DNA from: Taklimakanibacter albus
GTDB taxonomy: Bacteria > Pseudomonadota > Alphaproteobacteria > Rhizobiales > Aestuariivirgaceae
Assembly (NCBI RefSeq): GCF_016595235.1
Contig: NZ_JAENHL010000003.1
Coordinates: forward strand, 124,001 to 188,000
Reading direction: 5' to 3'
Length of the DNA stretch: 64,000 nucleotides
Shown here: piece by piece, positions 60,637 through 64,000 of the stretch
How positions within the stretch are numbered: the first letter of the stretch is position 1
Layout: every line of letters starts with the position of its first letter
The notes under the pieces: generated by a model
Told to the model about the DNA's origin: nothing
Database searches by the model: none
The model's input: only the letters and a program-made list of their open reading frames with translations
Made by a program: the position numbers and the translations under genes

Positions 60637-61814
60637 TATAAGAGCAGCAGCTTCTTCACGATCGCGAAGATCTCCTTGTAGGGCAGCTTCGTCGCGCCCG
60701 CCGCGGCGAGCGGCAGGAGGGCCGCGGCGCCGAGCGGCACCAGCGCTGCGCGGTTGAAGAGGAAGACCGACAATTTGTGTGCCAGCTCGTACTGCTTGCT
60801 GGGATCGGCGATGTCCGGCGTTTCCTGTCCATCCTCCGCCTCGGGCGCCGCGACATTGGCGCCGAGAAGTTTGTACTCGGCCTGACGCAGCGCCGTCGTC
60901 GCCCGGGCGCCGCTGATGGCGAGTGTCCTTGCCTTCAGCTTCGACAACGGGGCGGTGAAGACCAGGAGCGGAATGACGAAGAGGCCGAGCACGATGATGA
61001 GCCAGATCGCCATGACGGCGCCATAGGCCGAGAGCGTCAGTGCATCCTTCTGCAGGAAGTGGGCGAGGGCGGCGCCGACGACGCAGCTCATGCCGAACAT
61101 GAAGGTCGCATAGGCATTGGGATAACGGCCGACGAAAGCGAGGCCGGCCTTGCCGTCCGGATGGGTCGCCACCAGTCGCAAATCCTGGCGCGACAGGCCG
61201 TGCAGCAGCAGGGCCCAGACGAGATGACGCCACAGGCCGCGCGCCAGCAGGAACCAGAAGATCGGACCGCTGACGAGAAGCGTCCACCAGCCGGCCAGCG
61301 TCAGGCCACTGCCGCCCGACAGGTCGCGCAGCGCCCAGGATGCGGTGTCGGCGCTCTTCAGATTATAGAGAGAGATGAGCGAGATCAGGCCGGCGAAAGC
61401 GAGGCAGAGGGCCTCCGCGACGCCTGAATTGCGCCGCCGCAAGGCGCGCGCCACGAGGCGGGCCGCGTCGGGACGCGATGCCGGGGCGATGAGTGGAGAT
61501 TCGGCGAATTGCGCGAGAGTCTGGCGCAGCTGCGGCTCGACCTGGCGCTCGGCGATGATGAAGATGCCGACCGCGACGAAGAAGCGGGCCCAGACATTGA
61601 GGTCATAGAGAAACGGCGTTGCCGCGCCCGAGATCAGATGGCCTTCGGCAAGGCTCAAGAGAGCCGGCACGGCCCAGGCCAGGCCGATGAAGATCAAAGC
61701 GCGCCGGCCGGCCTTGAGCGCGTGGTCATGCAGCAGGCCGAGGCGGCGCTGTATTTCATAAAAGGGGCCGCCATGTGCCGCGAGGAACTCGCCGATTTCA
61801 GCCTTGTCCGGCAT
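60636..61814 (-). CDS. Hypothetical integral membrane protein (392 aa)
   Basis: From the ATG at 61814 the protein begins MPDKAEIGEFLAAHGGPFYE. It has five or six membrane segments, including ALIFIGLAWAVPALLSLAEG, FFVAVGIFIIAE, LVSGPIFWFLLARGLW and IWLIIVLGLFVIPLLVF, with a cytoplasmic helical region near EAEDGQETPDIA. No family with known function is recognised. Its stop codon sits at the edge of the palindromic repeat. Confidence 0.82.
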   Translation of the reverse strand: MPDKAEIGEFLAAHGGPFYEIQRRLGLLHDHALKAGRRALIFIGLAWAVPALLSLAEGHLISGAATPFLYDLNVWARFFVAVGIFIIAERQVEPQLRQTLAQFAESPLIAPASRPDAARLVARALRRRNSGVAEALCLAFAGLISLISLYNLKSADTASWALRDLSGGSGLTLAGWWTLLVSGPIFWFLLARGLWRHLVWALLLHGLSRQDLRLVATHPDGKAGLAFVGRYPNAYATFMFGMSCVVGAALAHFLQKDALTLSAYGAVMAIWLIIVLGLFVIPLLVFTAPLSKLKARTLAISGARATTALRQAEYKLLGANVAAPEAEDGQETPDIADPSKQYELAHKLSVFLFNRAALVPLGAAALLPLAAAGATKLPYKEIFAIVKKLLLL

Positions 61815-61947
61815 CAGCCTGCTCCGTAGGATATCTGGGGTTGGCTGGCAGACTATCCATATCGAGACCGCGGGGCGCGATGGACCAAAGTCCAACTGGA
61901 GAGCAGCCGGCCAAAGTTGGAGATTTGCGGGGCAGAGGGAGGTTGTC

Positions 61948-62712
61948 ATGAAATCTCTGCGTTATCTGCTGATCACCGGAGCAGCCCTTCTCCCCGCTTC
62001 CGGTTTTGCGGCCGATCTCACGCCGCCGCCGGAGCCGGCCAGCGAATGGACCTTCAGGTTGGCGCCCTATTTATGGATGGCGACGCTCGAGGGCGATATC
62101 GGCCAGTTCGGCCTGCCCGATATCGAAATCGATGCGCCCTTCAAGGACATTCTCAAGAACCTCGATTTCGGCGCCATGGCGGTGGCGGAAGCGCACAACG
62201 GCACGTTCGGCGTGCTCAGCGACATCATGTATGTGAAGCTCGGCGCCGATGACGGGGCGAGCATCCGCAATCTCGATGTCGACATCGACGTGACAAGCGA
62301 GACCTTCACCGGTCTCCTCGCCGGCGAGTTTCGTCTCATCGATGCGGAAGGCGGCAGCCTCGATGTGCTGGCGGGCGCCCGTCTGTGGTCGGTCAGTACC
62401 GATGTCGACATCACCGGCGACCTCGACAGGTCGGCGAGCGATTCGGCGACCTGGGTCGATCCGACGATCGGTCTCAAGAGCCGCGTTGATCTCAGCCCGG
62501 ATTTCTTCTTCAATGCCTGGGGCATGATCGGCGGCTTCGGCATATCGTCGGATTTCGCCTGGGATGCCTATGGCGGGATCGGCTATCAGATCAGCGAGTC
62601 CACCGCGCTCGTCGCCGGCTACCGCGCGATCAGCGTCGACTATGAAAAGGACGATTTCAAGTTCGATGTGATCGAGCACGGCCCCGTCCTCGGCGCCGTA
62701 TTCACTTTCTAG
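61948..62712 (+). CDS. Outer-membrane beta-barrel protein, hypothetical
   Basis: GAGGGAGG precedes the ATG at 61948. Residues 1-22 form a signal peptide (LLITGAALLPASGFA), and the mature chain alternates hydrophobic and polar residues in strand-like runs (WTFRLAPYLWMATLEGDIG), ending in LGAVFTF with a C-terminal Phe, typical of outer-membrane barrels. Specific function unknown. Its stop overlaps that of the convergent AEC gene by 4 bases. Confidence 0.8.
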   Translation: MKSLRYLLITGAALLPASGFAADLTPPPEPASEWTFRLAPYLWMATLEGDIGQFGLPDIEIDAPFKDILKNLDFGAMAVAEAHNGTFGVLSDIMYVKLGADDGASIRNLDVDIDVTSETFTGLLAGEFRLIDAEGGSLDVLAGARLWSVSTDVDITGDLDRSASDSATWVDPTIGLKSRVDLSPDFFFNAWGMIGGFGISSDFAWDAYGGIGYQISESTALVAGYRAISVDYEKDDFKFDVIEHGPVLGAVFTF

Positions 62713-63653
62713 ATAAGTCCCGCGTCCATGAGCAGGAACAGGCCGCTCAAGGTGAAAAGCGACACGGCGGTGCCGAGCGCGATGGCGCCCGAGACGGGAG
62801 CGGCGCCGGTCTCGTAGCGCTGCGCGAAGAGATAGGCATTGGCCCCCGTCGGCATGGCGGCGAGCATCAGCGCGATATGGGTCCAGAAGGTATCGAGCCC
62901 GACCACGTAATGCGCGATCAGCCAGACGACGACCGGCAGGCAGAGGAGCTTGAGCGTCATAAGTGTGAAGATGGCGCGCCACTGGCCCTTGAGGCTGTAG
63001 CCGGCGAGAGACAGGCCCAGAGCGACAAGCGCCGTCGGCACGCCCGCCTCGCCCAGCATTTCGAGAAAGCGGTCGGGCACCGGATGCAGGCCGAGCCCGG
63101 TGACACGCCAGAGCGTGCCGAGCAGCAAGGCGAGCACGATGGGGTTGCGAATGAGCTGGTTCACCAGCTGGCGCAGCACCGACAGGACCGACGGCAGCTT
63201 GCCTTGCCCCGAGGCCTCGATATGGATCACGGCGGCGAGCCACAGAATGGGGGCGTGGATCGACAGGATCAAGCCCACCGGCAGAGCGGCGCGGTCGCCA
63301 AAATGGGCGAGCGCCAGCGGCAGGCCGAGCATCGCCAGATTGCCGAAGCTGGCCCCCATGGCGGCGGAAGCAGGCGCCGCCTCGATGAGGTTCGTTGCGC
63401 GGGCGATGATCGTGGTGGCGATCCAGACCACCGCGATGCCACCAAAGAGTGCCGCCCAGAGTGGCCAGGGCGACAGGCTCTCCTGGTCGATCACCGCGAC
63501 GGTGCGGAACAAAAGCGCCGGCATGGCGAGGTTGAATACCACCTGGCTGAGGCCCTGGCCGGCGGCCGGGCCAATGAAATTGGTGCGCGCGCAGATGAAA
63601 CCGAGCGCGATCAGGCCGAAGACGGGGAGGATGGTGGTGAGGATCGAAGACAT
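62709..63653 (-). CDS. AEC family transporter (auxin efflux carrier/malonate type)
   Basis: The 314-residue protein has about ten membrane segments. It opens LTTILPVFGLIALGFICART and has the family regions NPIVLALLLGTLWRVTGLGL and AMPTGANAYLFAQRYETG, typical of bacterial AEC carriers of dicarboxylates. The substrate is unknown. A palindromic repeat lies directly upstream. Confidence 0.92.
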   Translation of the reverse strand: MSSILTTILPVFGLIALGFICARTNFIGPAAGQGLSQVVFNLAMPALLFRTVAVIDQESLSPWPLWAALFGGIAVVWIATTIIARATNLIEAAPASAAMGASFGNLAMLGLPLALAHFGDRAALPVGLILSIHAPILWLAAVIHIEASGQGKLPSVLSVLRQLVNQLIRNPIVLALLLGTLWRVTGLGLHPVPDRFLEMLGEAGVPTALVALGLSLAGYSLKGQWRAIFTLMTLKLLCLPVVVWLIAHYVVGLDTFWTHIALMLAAMPTGANAYLFAQRYETGAAPVSGAIALGTAVSLFTLSGLFLLMDAGLI

Positions 63654-63671
63654 GAAGCGCGCGACAATAAA

Positions 63672-63716
63672 GCATCGGCCCGAAAAGTGCGAAGCGGTTT
63701 TCGGATAAGCCGATGC
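63672..63716. repeat. Dispersed palindromic repeat upstream of the AEC gene
   Basis: GCATCGGC (63672-63679) pairs with GCCGATGC (63709-63716), with inner CCGAAAA/TTTTCGG arms. It is the inverted counterpart of 60589-60636; the two flank a 3.0-kb segment with three genes. Confidence 0.8.
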
Positions 63717-63729
63717 GCTCTATCGTGCC

Positions 63730-64000
63730 TCACGGCACGATGCGATAGTTCCTGCCGTACCAGCGCATTTTTTCCTCCTGCAGGCGAATGGATGTGCCGG
63801 GCTCCGGCGGGCGCCAGTTGGCCCAAGCCACCGCTGCGACGGTGCGGCCGTCAGGCAAGTCGACGAAGACCCGGGGCAGGCTCTGTCCCTTGTCGGCCTG
63901 ATGCACGGTCCAGCGGACGAAGCGAACATCGAGGATCTCGCGGGACACCGGAACATTCGTCGCCCAGAAAATCAACCATAGGGCCACGGGCAGTCCGACC
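63730..64000 (-). CDS. Hypothetical protein, C-terminal part (runs off the window)
   Basis: The frame is open from the window edge to a TGA at 63730-63732, so the true start may lie outside; a GTG at 63987 would give 85 residues. A membrane segment (VALWLIFWATNVPV) precedes a soluble part with VFVDLPDGRTVAAVAWANWRPP and a C-terminal RWYGRNYRIVP. No family recognised. Confidence 0.6.
   Translation of the reverse strand, partial: VGLPVALWLIFWATNVPVSREILDVRFVRWTVHQADKGQSLPRVFVDLPDGRTVAAVAWANWRPPEPGTSIRLQEEKMRWYGRNYRIVP

Overview
The window is a GC-rich, gene-dense piece of an alphaproteobacterial chromosome, most likely from the order Hyphomicrobiales (Rhizobiales). Support comes from the neighbourhood argH/tlpA/3-hydroxybutyryl-CoA dehydrogenase/etfAB/PduO-type cobalamin adenosyltransferase, a DUF2794 gene, ethylmalonyl-CoA pathway genes, and several palindromic repeat families typical of that order. 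Genus cannot be read from the sequence. No rRNA, tRNA, CRISPR array, complete insertion sequence, integrase or prophage was seen.

Layout. 0-3.6 kb: a secreted hypothetical gene lying between two copies of a 37-bp repeat, then an overlapping leftward operon (alpha/beta hydrolase, MarR regulator, class III cyclase) behind a promoter with two identical palindromic operators. 3.6-19.8 kb: a core metabolic block (argH, tlpA, 3-hydroxybutyryl-CoA dehydrogenase, etfA, etfB, rhomboid protease, cobalamin adenosyltransferase) interrupted by two accessory blocks: MFS/AraC/hydrolase-NTF2 (6.7-10.3 kb), and GntR/creatininase facing a sugar-type ABC importer with an embedded RidA gene (12.2-18.5 kb). 19.8-28.7 kb: a LysR/MFS pair sharing a palindromic operator, the ybbP-ybbA/tesA cluster, thpR, phhB, a Bax-inhibitor-1-like membrane protein and DUF2794. 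29-36.5 kb: htpG with an RpoH-like promoter, a DUF1287 protein, a TMEM43 protein, leuC, a small metallopeptidase operon with an abnormal start, and an aldo/keto reductase. 36.5-46 kb: a LysR gene, a PLP decarboxylase, a nitronate monooxygenase/flavin amine oxidase pair, leuD, leuB, terC, and asd preceded by a candidate Lys/Thr leader peptide. 46-64 kb: threonine dehydratase, DUF429, pyridoxal kinase, alpha-2-macroglobulin plus penicillin-binding protein 1C, a DAO-type oxidase, an ethylmalonyl-CoA pathway operon (malyl-CoA thioesterase-like, DUF5063, mesaconyl-CoA hydratase), an integral membrane protein, an outer-membrane protein and an AEC carrier.

How the genes work together. Leucine synthesis (leuC, leuD, leuB), the aspartate family (asd) and arginine (argH) are core anabolism. 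3-Hydroxybutyryl-CoA dehydrogenase, ETF, the adenosyltransferase (which makes the mutase cofactor) and the mch operon all fit acetyl-CoA/PHB and ethylmalonyl-CoA metabolism. The strongest candidates for undescribed biology are the Lys/Thr-rich leader ORF in front of asd, the metallopeptidase gene whose conserved N-terminus has no ordinary start codon and overlaps a 55-residue membrane ORF, the creatininase-ABC-RidA locus, the operator-controlled hydrolase-MarR-cyclase operon, and the paired mini-ORFs near 46.1 kb. All functional statements are inferred from reading the sequence; no database search was run.
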